Source of the DNA: Callorhinus ursinus
Taxonomy: Eukaryota > Chordata > Mammalia > Carnivora > Otariidae
DNA length: 64,000 bases
Direction: 5' to 3'
NCBI RefSeq assembly: GCF_003265705.1
Contig: NW_020313044.1
Span: forward strand, 7,101,647-7,165,646
The translations under genes were made by a program, and so were the position numbers. The notes below the pieces were generated by a model, which saw only the letters and a list, made by a program, of their open reading frames with translations, ran no database searches and was not told where the DNA came from. Shown piece after piece: positions 35,095 to 46,105 of this stretch. Position 1 is the stretch's first letter; each line of letters opens with the position of its first letter.

Positions 35095-35285
35095 TCTAAT
35101 GTAATTGTTACAATAGCTATTTGGGTGAGGCACTACTATCATTTTCATTTTATAGGTTAGGAACCAAACTTGGGCAGGCTGTGTTATCTTGCCTGTGGTT
35201 CATCTGTTACCAGGGAGTGCAGAGGGATCTTAAACTCAGGCTCCTAACATAGAAACAGTGCTTTCAACTACTGCATGTTTCTGCC
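35095..35285 (-). repeat. MIR, reverse
   Basis: 'tgttacaatagctatttggg', 'cattttcattttataggtta' with ggaacc, 'ttaaactcaggctcctaaca': the reversed MIR core. Confidence 0.6.
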
Positions 35286-36861
35286 CCCTGTACTAGTTTA
35301 TGCTGACATCAAGATGATATTTTTTATATGGCCCAAGCCTCTAAAATAGTTTTTGCAGCACACTGAGGTATATAATTTGGTGTAGACTGGGCCTATGTAG
35401 CTGTGGTGAGACATGCATACATACTCAGTACTGCTGGTGTAAATCTTTTACTTGAGAAGAGTCAGGAAGTAATGGTCTTGCTATTCTGTGGTGGTAGAAC
35501 TGGGGTAGGGAATGCCTTTAATGGTCAGAGAAGATTGATTGCCAGTTATTTAGCCCCATCACAAGCAATCATTTTCATCTACATGTGCTGTCTCTGCCTC
35601 TCCATAAATGTATTGAGACAATCTCTCAGTGAGGAGATCTCTTTATGTATACGTACCCCACAATTTTTCTGAAATTGCATTAGCAACAGAAGAACATTAT
35701 GGACAAAGCCTTGTAGGAGGATCTGTGTATTTTTGAAGACAGGCTCTTCCGGCATTACTAATGAATAGTCATCCTCAAAAACTTTCATGTCACTTAAATC
35801 CTGTCATCATAACTACCCCCGCTGCCATCCTTACCCTCGCATTTGGCTCTTTGCACATTCTGTTTTGTATACCAGTTCTGATTTAGAATTGCTATTAACT
35901 TAAATTCAACTAACAGCTATTCAGTATCAATTAAGTGCAACTTAATATGAAACATTAAAAAAACAAGGAAAAGATACATCTCATAGAGGTGTGGTATTGG
36001 CATTTGAAACCCGTCTCTCGCTGGTTAGGTTAAGAAAGGGAATAACTGGCTTATGCACTTAGAGGATCCAGAAGAAGATTTGCCTTTAGATTCTGCTAAA
36101 TCTAGGAGTCCAAAAACTGTGGGCTTCCTGTGTTTTTTTGTCACACAGCTCTTCTTCTCTCTGTGGGTATTAGCTTGATTGAGCTTCATTCTCTGGCAGT
36201 ATCTTCATATGTTGTGGGAAAGAGCCTCTATACTGTTACAGCTCATGAACCAAAAGACAAACTTTCCTCCAGTGCTCTCTCATACCTCAACTCACCTTGA
36301 ACTCATCTCTTTGTTGGGAGTAACTGGATTGATTAACTACCAAGACCATGGGTTTCTTTTTGTAGATGGAAAGTAATCTGACATCTGTGATTAAGAGCAT
36401 TATTGAGTTTGATACAGGGAACTTTAGTTCTCCCAATAATAATGGGTTGTCCAAACAGCATATGCCCACTATCATATGCTGTTGTTTATGAAAAATTCAC
36501 ATAACCCACCAAAATGTGTGAAGCTCCTGGGAATAGTGATGAGGATAAGTAAATTGAGGTAAAGAATTGAGCATAAACTAAAGCACAAAGCAGAGAGAAT
36601 AGGCTTATTGACAGAAAACTAGGGTAATGATGTAAACTAGAAAGATGAAACAAAGCTATTCACAGTCCACCTCTTGAGTCAACTGGATGGAGACTATTAA
36701 TGATTCTGGCAGAGGTATTATCAAATAATTTGGATCAATCAAATAGTAGAACTTTATACTTTCTCTCCTTAGGGTCAACTAACTCTCACTTTAGTTCTCT
36801 TTCCCCTGTGTGTCGATTATTTTTTTCCAAACATGTGAATACTTGCATGGAAATACCTCTT
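35286..36861. other. No gene seen
   Basis: Low-repeat stretch. Several short frames (e.g. 35403-35672) show no domain, signal peptide or splice-supported structure. Confidence 0.45.
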
Positions 36862-36877
36862 AAAAAACTAGTTTGAG

Positions 36878-37076
36878 GGGCGCCTGGGTGGCTCAGTAGG
36901 TTAAGCATCTGCGTTTCAGCTCAGGTCATGAGGTCAGGGTCCTGTGATCTGGTGTCTCAGGCTCCCTGCTCAGTGGGGAGTCTGCTTCTTGCTCTCGCTC
37001 TGCACCCTACCCCCCGCCTGCCGCCTGTGCGCTCTTGTGCGTGCTTTCTCTCAAATAAATAAAATAAAAATCCTAA
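36878..37076 (+). mobile_element. Can-SINE, plus strand
   Basis: Starts gggcgcctgggtggctcagt (tRNA-Lys-like A box), then tcaggtcatgaggtcagggt and a (CT)-rich body ending in 'tctcaaataaataaaataaa'. Perfect 16-bp target duplication aaaaaactagtttgag (36862-36877, 37077-37092). Confidence 0.97.
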
Positions 37077-37092
37077 AAAAAACTAGTTTGAG

Positions 37093-38419
37093 TTCTTGTT
37101 TAAACCATAAGGGAGCACAAAACCCAAATAGTTATGTATTAGAATCACACTCACGATTGCAATATTATTACAACTTGGCTGTTTTATTAGTGGCCAACAA
37201 ATTACTACAGAACTAATTGCCTCCTGGATGATGAGGATGGTTGTTGTGGTTTGAGGTGATGAAGATCTGGGTGGTTGTGAGATGTGGAAAACTAAATGAG
37301 TGAAAGTAGTTCTGAGTTCAGTCAATCTCATTTAAAAATCAGCTTTAAAAGCACTATTACTGAAACAAGTTGCCATTGTTAATGCTATTATGTCCTTCTC
37401 AGAAATGCTGTTGCTCCTAATTTGAAGGAAGTGTTTCCTTTAGGGCTAATTAAGCATAATTAAGCAGATGAATGACATTTCTGGGGACCACATAGTTAAC
37501 TTGTTCGGTCTAGAGCAAAGTCAAAGCTGCTAGATATTATGACTTAGAATTTGCTCTTCCAGAAATAACTCCTGTCTTTATTCTAGGAAGACACAGATTG
37601 GTTGAGAGAAGAAAACTACTTCATTAACGTTTTTCTTTTGTCTTAGCACCTTCTCTTCACATAAATATATATGGCAAGCAAGAGAGATTTATAGAGACAA
37701 TTCATTTTTTTTTTCTGACAGTACTTAGCTTCTCAAAATATTTACCCTATTCTTAGCTATAGAGTTGATAAGATTGACCCCACTCTAAGCTTCAGGGATG
37801 CGTCTCCATTGGCTTTAAGCAATGCAAGTGTCCCAGGGCGATTAAGATTAGATCAGGGATGGGCTCACAGGACCTAATCACTGCCAAAGAACTAGTAAGA
37901 CACGGAGGCTTCTAGGTAAATGAAAGCTTACTTCCTTAGAAGAAACTACAACAGCTTTTCACTGTTTACCATGCACAATGCCAGACAGGTATCTTTTCAC
38001 TATAACATGAGATTGTGTCTATGAACGAAAGAGAAGAAGCATAGCCACTAAATGCAAAGTCAGGTGCAAAAGAAAAACCTGGTTCTGGTCAGTGAGTCCT
38101 GAATCCTTTTCTCCTGAAGAGGGACTACTCCTGAACTAGCCAAATTCATGAGCCAGAAAATTCCCTTTCTTGGTGGAGAAAGTTTAGATGGACTTAAAGC
38201 AATAAGAAGATCCTCATGTAGTTAATCCACAAAGGTCTGAAGAAGAAACTGAAAAATTACCCATAATTCATTCACTCAAATATATTAATCATTCCAATAT
38301 TGATGGGATGTTAGGTTGTTCTGGATTTTTCCAGATGGATTAGAGAAAAAGTTAGGTAATTATTTCTGTACTCTTGAGATAAAGGAGGATTTTAAAGTAT
38401 TTCATCAAAGCTAGGAACT
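37093..38419. other. No feature seen
   Basis: No recognised gene or repeat. Confidence 0.45.
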
Positions 38420-38641
38420 GTAATGAAAAAGATCAATCTCATCTCATGAAAGTTTAAACATTTTATATAGAATAATAGTAACAAAGTTAAAAATACTACA
38501 AACTAGAAAAATTACATGGAAAAGTATGTTGGATAAATAATGCCTGTAATATATAAACAGGTTTTACAAATTAGTAATTAGAAGTTGAATACCCCAGTAA
38601 AAAATGGGCATAGAAAATGAATAGGCAATTTACATAAGAAG

Positions 38642-38643
<2 letters not shown>
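38420..38643 (+). mobile_element. Old L1 fragment, sense (probable)
   Basis: 'gtaatatataaacaggtttt', 'gttgaataccccagtaaaaa' with atgggca, 'gaaaatgaataggcaattta': resembles the sense-strand L1 3' block 'aaaaaatgggcaaaggatct'. Ends in a CA microsatellite. Confidence 0.5.
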
Positions 38644-38678
<35 letters not shown>

Positions 38679-38690
38679 AGCACACACCAC
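38644..38690. repeat. (CA)n microsatellite
   Basis: About 16 clean ac units, then an interrupted tail. Confidence 0.95.
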
Positions 38691-39149
38691 ATAATCAGAT
38701 CTGTTTCAGTCTGGCTTTGGGGCTTCGAGAAGTTGACTGTATTTCTTCACTTTGTAGTCTTCTCATTGGTTAAAATGGGAATAATGACGCCTGCTTGATA
38801 GCATTTTTATAAACTCAAAGTGAAGAGGGATCAAGTAAAATATTTTATGAATATAAGGGATCAGATTGAAGAAATGGGCTCCAAATTTACTCAGATGGTT
38901 GTCTTATTTAATTTTGCTTGTGAAGGAAGAACAACAAAAAATGCCTGTGATTCAGAAAGGTCAGTTGCCACTTTTGATTGCTAAGCTATTGATCACACCC
39001 AACATTCTATTTGGGTCTATGGATTTGACAATCAAAACAATGGAACTACAACTAAAACAGTAAGTTCAGTGTCAAAATTATGGATAGATCATTATTAAGA
39101 ACACATGACTAAGGCTAGGGAGGAAGATGATTACAATTATCAAGGGCTT

Positions 39150-39355
39150 ATTCTATAGAAGATAGCCTCTTAAGTACTTTGCTATCATTATCTTATTTAA
39201 TCTTCACATTGCCCCTATAAGAGTCTTAAAATACCTACTTTTTGGAAACTGGGATTCCCAGAGATTAAGTAACTTGCTCAGCTAATAAAGAACGAAGCCA
39301 AAATTGAGTTGAGGCCAAATTCACAGGCTCCTGCTGTTCATTCTTTTAACCCTTA
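39150..39355 (-). repeat. MIR, reverse
   Basis: 'attatcttatttaatcttca' with cattgcccctat, 'agagattaagtaacttgctc', 'caaattcacaggctcctgct': the reversed MIR order. Confidence 0.8.
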
Positions 39356-39374
39356 TATTATAGTCAGGGAGCCA

Positions 39375-39400
39375 TTTTTTTTTTTTTTTTTTTTTTTTTT
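39375..39400. repeat. T26 homopolymer
   Basis: Uninterrupted run of 26 T; no SINE or L1 body is attached. Confidence 0.95.
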
Positions 39401-39604
39401 AGAAATACTAGAATAATGTGAGAATCATATACACAACATTTATATTTTCTCTACATATATAACAGTGTCCCAATTACAATTCAAGAGCAGATGTTGAACA
39501 AATAATTGACTACCAATGAGTGCCAAGCACTGTATTTGATATTAGGGAATTTTTTAAAATGAGGTTAGGCAGATTTTCTGGCCACAAGAACACATTATTT
39601 ATTT

Positions 39605-39688
39605 CATTTCTTTTTTTTTTCCTTTTCTTTTCTTCTCTTTTGTCTTTTGTTTTCTTTTTTCCCCCCTTTCTTTCTTTCTTTTTTTCCT
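39605..39688. repeat. Pyrimidine-rich (CTTT)n tract
   Basis: Almost pure C/T on the plus strand, including a C6 run and cttt units. Not tied to any element. Confidence 0.9.
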
Positions 39689-39771
39689 CAGCTCATAGCA
39701 CATGTTGCTTTCCTGTTTGGAACTCATTGGCTTCATCAATATTTGCAGTTGCATTATTAGCCTTTCTAAAA

Positions 39772-39985
39772 GTTGGGGCTTTGAAATTTAACACTCTAAG
39801 GTTCAGACCCATACTTCACTACTTGTTAACTGTATAACTTTGTGCAAGTTATCTCATCATCAAATTGGGACAATAAAAACTATTCAGTAGTGATTTGAGA
39901 ATTGATGTACTTTACATAAAACACTTAGCAAAGTACCTAGAACTTAGTGAGCACTCACTAAATGATCAATTTTATAGCTGTTATT
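39772..39985 (+). repeat. MIR, sense
   Basis: 'tttaacactctaaggttcag', 'acttgttaactgtataactt', 'gtgcaagttatctcatcatc', 'acataaaacacttagcaaag' with tacctagaac, and 'agcactcactaaatgatcaa'. Confidence 0.8.
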
Positions 39986-42431
39986 ATGGCTGATTTCTGT
40001 ATTGAAGTCTGAATGGGCTGCATTTAGATGGAAAACTTCAGCCTACTTAGTTTTTATCAAAAGTAGCAGTGAGTTGAACCAATTTAGCTCTTTATAGAAA
40101 AAGATAATTTTTGGTTTGAGCATACAGAGACTTGAAAGAATTCTGATTTTCAGTGCATTTCCAAAAAGAAGAGCCAACATATTAATTGAGATCTTGTATC
40201 ACAGAATTGGAACTTCTCAGGAACTTTTGAGCATCACTGGATTTCTTCCTTTCAGAGCAGAGTCAGAAGCGGTAAACATCGACAACTGAAATATTCCCAG
40301 GCCATAGTATTTTTGAAAGGATTTGTCGATGTCCATTACATTTCAAATTATATACATTTTTATTTTAATACCAAGTCCTCTGACAAGTCAACTGGTTCCC
40401 AGAGGATTCCATCAAGGATAGCACAGCATCACATTGCATCTCCCTTGCATCTCTCCCCAAAATGAAAATGCCATCTGTTATTATATCAACATGACATTGT
40501 GTGCATTAGCATATTTCAAATACACATCAATTTACATAATGCCTAGAAAACCATCTTTCCATGATGCATAAAGCTTTCTATCCATCCCCCTTACTTCTAT
40601 TATTGGAGGCCGACACAACTCATGCAGAGAAGACATCATGCAAGTTAAATGTGGCTCTACAGCAGGAGTCCTTAGTGTGGGCTTTTTCTCTGACTGCACA
40701 GAAGCAGCTAGATGCTTTATTCTGCCTGAAAGGACATTAGAAGACACTTCATTTATTATAATCTGTTTAATTCTCTGCATTTCCTGTTTATTTGTGCTAT
40801 AAATTTTACTTTATAAATTCTAAAAACTTCTGGCAGGACTTAACAGTATTGAAAAATTATTTTGTTTTATTTTTACTGGTTCTCGATTTTTCCCTTAACT
40901 AACTCTTTTGACAACTTTGGCTTAGACACCTATTCTTTCTGTTCAAGGTTTGTTTCCCTTCCAGACTAAAGCTATTTCCGGATATCTCATTGAGACTGCT
41001 GGGAAACAAACTCTGAGACAGAGTTGGGAATGCATAAATGTGTTGGGGAGGAGGACATGTGAAAGCCAAGGGGGAGAAGGTAGAATTGGGAAGGAAGCCC
41101 TTTCAAACTTCAGTGCAATGGGTGCAAGACAAAAATGGCTAGGTTCTTGTACTAGTGCCCTGCCCCGTCACTGGCTTAGGCCACACATGGCTATCAAGCT
41201 GAGGTGGACCCAAAGAACTAACAGCTGGAGGCTTTCAGCTAACTAGAGTACCATCAGCTGGGCAGCAAGACCTTTCTTGAAGTGGAATCTGAGTGTGCAA
41301 CTTTGAGTTTGTCACTTACCAGCTATCCTACTCATCAAAGCAGTATTTAATTGTTTTACCTTAAAATTAGAGGTTTGGAAGACATAAAGAACTATGGAAA
41401 AACCTAGGACTCCTTTCCTGCTCTAAAATCCCCCTTTAACTGCAAAATCCAAACTGCCTGATTATGGACTACTGGGGAAAAGACTCTGCCATTAGCAGCT
41501 TGCAAGTCTTCTGGAGTTAACTTACAGCAGGGTTGAATTTTCCTTTTAGTCTTTAACCCTCAAAGCCAGGTGGAGGTAAAAGTGGGTCTGTTATTGTTTC
41601 AAATGAGCCCATCACTGAACTGTTAGTTTATTGTCAAAGATACTGAAACTACTACCCTTGATCATGCATTTCAGGAAATCAGTTAGCCATGCTATTAGTT
41701 AAGAATCTCTACTTGAGTGGCAAAATTGAATGCGAGGAAAATGTTGCACACATTCAGAGGAGAAATTTGCATGTTTCTGTGAATGCCTAGAACTTATGAT
41801 ACTTGCCCACAACACATCTTAACATTCAGTCCCTTGATCTAAACAAGAAGTTGATTCTGTGTGTGTTTATCGCTCAGTGGGTCACATTATGAGCCTAGCA
41901 TTCTATGTCTTCAAGTCATAGTTTGCATCTGCCTAGTTACACTGTCTGCTTATAGATGTGTGTCCTATAATATTTCATTAGGTAATTAGAGCACTCAGTG
42001 ATGATTTCCTCACTTTGAACTCAGAGTAGTTGAATCATTAAGCTCTTGTCTGCTGGGCCATTTCCTTTTCTCTGTATTGGAAAGTGCTCTGGTAAGACCC
42101 TTGGAAAAATATGTACTTCCATACAAAAGCCCTTTTCTACCCAAGAGACTAATTCTTCATCTGTAAAATGATAGAACTGGACTAAGGGATTTTTAATGTC
42201 TCATTTACGTCTGTGCCCATGTGTTTCAGAGGAAATGCCTTTTTTCTCTGGAGGCTAATAAGAAATAATGACTGGACTGCTTCTGCTAGACTCATTCCCA
42301 CTCAGTGAGACAGGTGGAATATGGTACCAGTTTCTAGAACGGAAAGAGAGGACCCTTAAATTTGGAGACCTCAGGAAACATTTGGCCATTTGATCCATGT
42401 AAAGGAGCCTGGAAGTGATAGGAGTTAATAA
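39986..42431. other. No gene seen; low-repeat stretch
   Basis: About 2.4 kb with no interspersed repeat that I recognise, the longest such run west of 49 kb. 40480-40810 has TAAT/ATTA-rich blocks. No supported exon. Confidence 0.45.
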
Positions 42432-42595
42432 TCATTGAGTGCTTACAAAGTGACCCTAACTATGACAAGTGTTTTACATTTATTACATTCAGAACAAACT
42501 TTTGAGAATGCTATTCCTGGCTCCATTTTAAAGATGATGACAATGAGTCTAACCAAGAATAGGCCACATGGCCAATGTTACCAGACTTTTAGGGG
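42432..42595 (-). repeat. MIR, reverse (probable)
   Basis: 'cattgagtgcttacaaagtg', 'agtgttttacatttattaca', 'ctccattttaaagatgatga', 'aataggccacatggccaatg'. Confidence 0.55.
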
Positions 42596-43112
42596 GCTGA
42601 GCAAAGTATACACATGGATTCCCCCTGATTCTATCAATCATCACACTCTACTTGTCTGGTCGTTTTATTGGTTCATTCATTCTAGTCCTAGGTATGAAGA
42701 GCCAGCTGCATACCAGGTTTGATCAGAGAGAGGGTGAATGTTTGGTGGGAGTGTGTCTGTGCTGGAGTTGAGGAAGTTCTCTGTGGCCCTTCTGGCTTTG
42801 ATCATTCTGTATTTGTACTGTGGCTCCTTGCTGATGATGACACCATGAAGTGTTTCCCTTCTGACAGCCCTAAAACCAGTGTCTCATGAAGGGGAGACTT
42901 GGAGTCCTAAGTTGCCAGTATCTTAATCGAAACTTTTAATCCCTAATTCATTTTCTGTCGAGAAGCATTGGCAATTGCTAGGAAACATGGTGAGAGCATC
43001 ACTTTATCTTCCATAACATCCTAAAGACTGAGTTGCAGGGAAGGGTGAGAGAGGGCTCTTGAGGTGGCCATAGGATGGAAGGTGGGGAGTATGTGGAGAG
43101 AAAATCATAGGT
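42596..43112. other. No feature seen
   Basis: No recognised gene or repeat. Confidence 0.45.
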
Positions 43113-43148
43113 CGAGTCCCACATCGGGCTCCCCGCTCAGCGGGAAGT
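43113..43148 (+). mobile_element. 36-nt internal piece of a Can-SINE
   Basis: 'gagtcccacatcgggctccc' followed by cgctcagcgggaagtc is the middle of a plus-strand SINE. Both the tRNA head and the A-tail are missing. Only a 5-bp flanking match (tcata) is seen. Confidence 0.75.
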
Positions 43149-43344
43149 CATATTTATTCCCAATTTTGCATCATTATTTTCAAGTCACCATGTCAAAACA
43201 CAGAACTTCATTGTGCTTACTTCTGTTTTTGAGTGCATTGTGTTTACTTCTGTTGTACTTTTCGTTTTTCCCCACAGAACTAACCTCGTGTGTATCATTT
43301 GAGTTATCAGCACCTAATATCTCCTGGATATAATTCCTTTGCAT

Positions 43345-43822
43345 TTATTGAACAAATACTCAATGGGTACTACTATGTGCCAGGCACTGTTTTAGGCATT
43401 AGAAATGCCATGATGAACAAGATAAATTCCTCCCAGCTCATTTTCAAGTGAAAAGACAGATAGTAAATAAGCAGAGAACCAGGCAAAGATGTATGTATAA
43501 TGTAGTTTCATACAGTGGTAAGGTATAAAAAATAAAGAAAGCAAGCTATGGTTAGATATTCTCTTTAAATCGTATGTTCAGAAATTCCTTTTTAGAAATC
43601 TAAAAATTACAAAAGAGACTGCTTTGGGGTTAAGAATATTCCAGGTAGTAGCAAAAGCAAATAAATGTGCAAAGTAAGGATGAGCTTGGCTGTTTGAGGA
43701 CTGAAGCTAGGGCATGGAATAAAGAAAAAGAAACTTTAGGTGAGAATTCACAGTGGTGAGGTAAGCAGAACTGCGTTTATAGAAAGCCTTGAGGCTATAG
43801 TAAGAAGGTAGAACAGATCCTT
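43345..43822 (-). repeat. L2, reverse (first of two adjacent)
   Basis: 'aatgggtactactatgtgcc' with aggcactgttttaggc (reverse of the L2 3' end), then 'tattccaggtagtagcaaaa', 'gatgagcttggctgtttgag', 'gaaagccttgaggctatagt'. Confidence 0.85.
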
Positions 43823-43986
43823 GCTCAACAAATGTTTATTGAATATTGACTATGCAGCTGGAACAGTTTTGGGTGCTGGAAAGTACAATTAGAAACAAAT
43901 TAGATGCATGTTCCTGTTCTTGGAGAGCTTACATTGTTAGGATAGAGATAAGCAATAAGCAGATAAATTTTACAGATATATGTTTG

Positions 43987-44010
43987 CACACACACACACA
44001 CACACACACA
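43987..44010. repeat. (CA)n microsatellite
   Basis: Twelve ca units inside L2. Confidence 0.95.
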
Positions 44011-44467
44011 TATAAATGATAAGTGGTAAGGAGAAAAAAAAATGAAGCAGGAACGAATGATACCAAGTTTGGGACAGAGTGAAGGAGGCTTTGAAAAGAT
44101 GGAGAGAAACTAAGAGCAGTGAGTAAGCAAGCCATGTAGTTCTTCCTTGGGGGGAAAAATGCATATAGGCAGTAGAAATGAAATTCAGGGGTGAGCCAAA
44201 AGACTGGTGTTTCTGGATTGGCAGGAACCAGAAGGAGAGTAGTAGAAGACATGGTCAGAGAGTAAATGGAAGTCAGGCTGTATAGTCAGATTACATAGAG
44301 TATATAGACCTGCAGGTCATAATAAAGACTGCCTATTATTCTAAGTAAGATGAAAATCCATTGTTGAGCAAAGCACTGCCACAATTTAAATCACATTTCA
44401 ACAGGTTTCTGATTTGAAAATAGAGTAAAAGGAAACAAGTGGAAGCAGAGAGAAAAGATGGGAAAGT

Positions 44468-44712
44468 ACTGTTCAATACAAATTAAATAAAAACCACAAA
44501 AGTGAGCCACATATGCAATTTTTAATCTGCTAGTATCCCCACATAAAGTCAAAAGCTCTAGGTGAAATTAGTGTCAGTTACCTGTTGTATTTAACCTGGT
44601 GAGATATTTTATATTTTTTGACACAAAGTCTTTTATTTTATTCTTGCAGCATATCTCAGTTTGGACTAGCTACTTGAGTGCTCGATAACAACATGTGACT
44701 CATGGCCACTCA
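44468..44712. mobile_element. hAT-type DNA transposon fossil in L2
   Basis: Left end 'tactgttcaatacaaattaa', then 'gagccacatatgcaattttt' with aatctgctag. Right end 'catatctcagtttggactag' with 'ctacttgagtgctcgataac' and aacatgtgactcatggccac. This matches the layout of short hAT-Charlie elements ending CACATGTGGCTAGTGGC. Exact family not assigned. Confidence 0.75.
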
Positions 44713-44880
44713 CAGGATGTCATAGATGATTGCAAGAATTCAGGTGTTAGAAGTTGGCCTGCAGTGAAGGGGATGAGTCAAGATTTGGTTATGTTTTAAA
44801 GGTAGAGCCAATAGGATTTGCTAAAAGGATGAATGTGTAAATAGATAAGAGAAGGAATTAATTGAAATAAAGCAACTTTA

Positions 44881-45409
44881 AAAAAAATTGTAGGTAAGTT
44901 GGGGTATTTAATAAATTTCATATATATATCAGAGCCATCTTACACATGAGCTACATGTTAAAGTCAGTTGTCCTACCCTAGGTTATGGAGACCTATTAGG
45001 AACACTTTTCAGATTGCTAAAGTGTGTGAGCTGAGGAGTCAGTGAATGCCTTTGTGTTAGGAAGAACAAAGTGTGGAGGGCAGCAGAAGACTATGATGTG
45101 GTTCTTAGATTGGCTTTCTTCTCTGATTTACAGAAGAACCATCCTAATGCACTTTCTAAGGTCTTGGGTTACTAGTCTATATCAGGTAGCTATTCATCCT
45201 TTTCTGGGGTTTTCCAAATAAAAATTTTACATAATTGAGCCCCATATAATTCCAAGGAGGGTTCCTTTTAGTAATGCATCTATCCAAAATGGGTAAATAT
45301 TTGTAACTAATACAAATTACAGATTCATAGTTTTTTTTTTTCATACAAACCATGATATGTGCTAATGTAGCCCAGAATTTGACCCGAATTTTGTTTTAGT
45401 TGGCCATTT
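44881..45409. other. No feature seen
   Basis: No recognised gene or repeat. Confidence 0.45.
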
Positions 45410-45423
45410 TAATTGACTTTTTA

Positions 45424-45492
45424 TTTTATTTAAAAAATTTTTTATTATGTTATATTAGTTACCAAACAGTGCATCATTAGTTTTTGATGTTC
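45424..45492 (-). mobile_element. 69-bp L1 3' end with target duplication
   Basis: 'ttattatgttatattagtta' and 'gcatcattagtttttgatgt': only the extreme L1 3' end plus its tail (reverse). Perfect 14-bp duplication taattgacttttta at 45410-45423 and 45493-45506. Confidence 0.93.
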
Positions 45493-45823
45493 TAATTGAC
45501 TTTTTAATTAGAACGGCCTTAGTTAGAACATGTAATCTCCATCAAGTGTTTCTTGGCTTCCGTTATCCCCAGGCGTGTTATTCCTAGTCAAAGGATACAT
45601 ATACTAGGACCGTTTTGCAGACAGTTCTAGTAAAAGCTATGAGATATATCCACTCCAGCCCTGAACTGATAACCATAGCTATTGGATAAACCTAGATAAC
45701 TGGTTTACAATTGATGCATAAAATTGTGACAGGGTACCTAAGCGTATATTAATTCCCAAGTAAGTCCCAAGTGAAAAACATGACTTATTTGAAAAGACAG
45801 AATGGATTCTAAGAGCACAATTT

Positions 45824-45826
<3 letters not shown>

Positions 45827-45856
<30 letters not shown>
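45827..45856. repeat. (AC)n microsatellite
   Basis: About 15 ac units, followed by a short at-rich stretch. Confidence 0.95.
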
Positions 45857-45858
<2 letters not shown>

Positions 45859-45911
45859 ACATATATATAATAATATATACATAATAATAAATCCCATTTA
45901 TGGAGTTTTGT

Positions 45912-46105
45912 TTTGCTCTTTAAATCTATACAACAATGCCATCAAACAGGTGTGATGGTTCATACTGTACGACTAAGAAACTAAAGAGAAACTGAGCCCT
46001 GGAGAAATCAAATAATTTTCCCAAGGCCACATACTTGGTGACAGAAATAGCTGGGGTTCTGACTTGGAAGCCAAGTTCTTCTTACCCACTGCACTCTATC
46101 ACCCT
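45912..46105 (-). repeat. MIR, reverse
   Basis: 'gaaactaaagagaaactgag' with ccctggag, 'aattttcccaaggccacata', 'gggttctgacttggaagcca'. Confidence 0.75.

Larger units (their letters stand above)
43825..44880 (-). repeat. L2, reverse, split by a hAT fossil
   Basis: 'aatgtttattgaatattgac', 'cttggagagcttacattgtt', 'atgataagtggtaaggagaa', then to 44395. It resumes after 44712 with 'tgttttaaaggtagagccaa' and taggatttgctaaaagg. The two parts are consecutive reversed L2 segments. Contains a (CA)n at 43987-44010. Confidence 0.8.

Noticed and set aside
39520..39837. A 105-codon Phe/Ser-rich frame
   Set aside because: It is produced by the pyrimidine tract at 39605-39688 and a MIR; it is low complexity, not a protein.
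40480..40810. Conserved noncoding enhancer-like element
   Set aside because: It lacks recognised repeats and has TAAT-type blocks, but conservation cannot be judged from one sequence.
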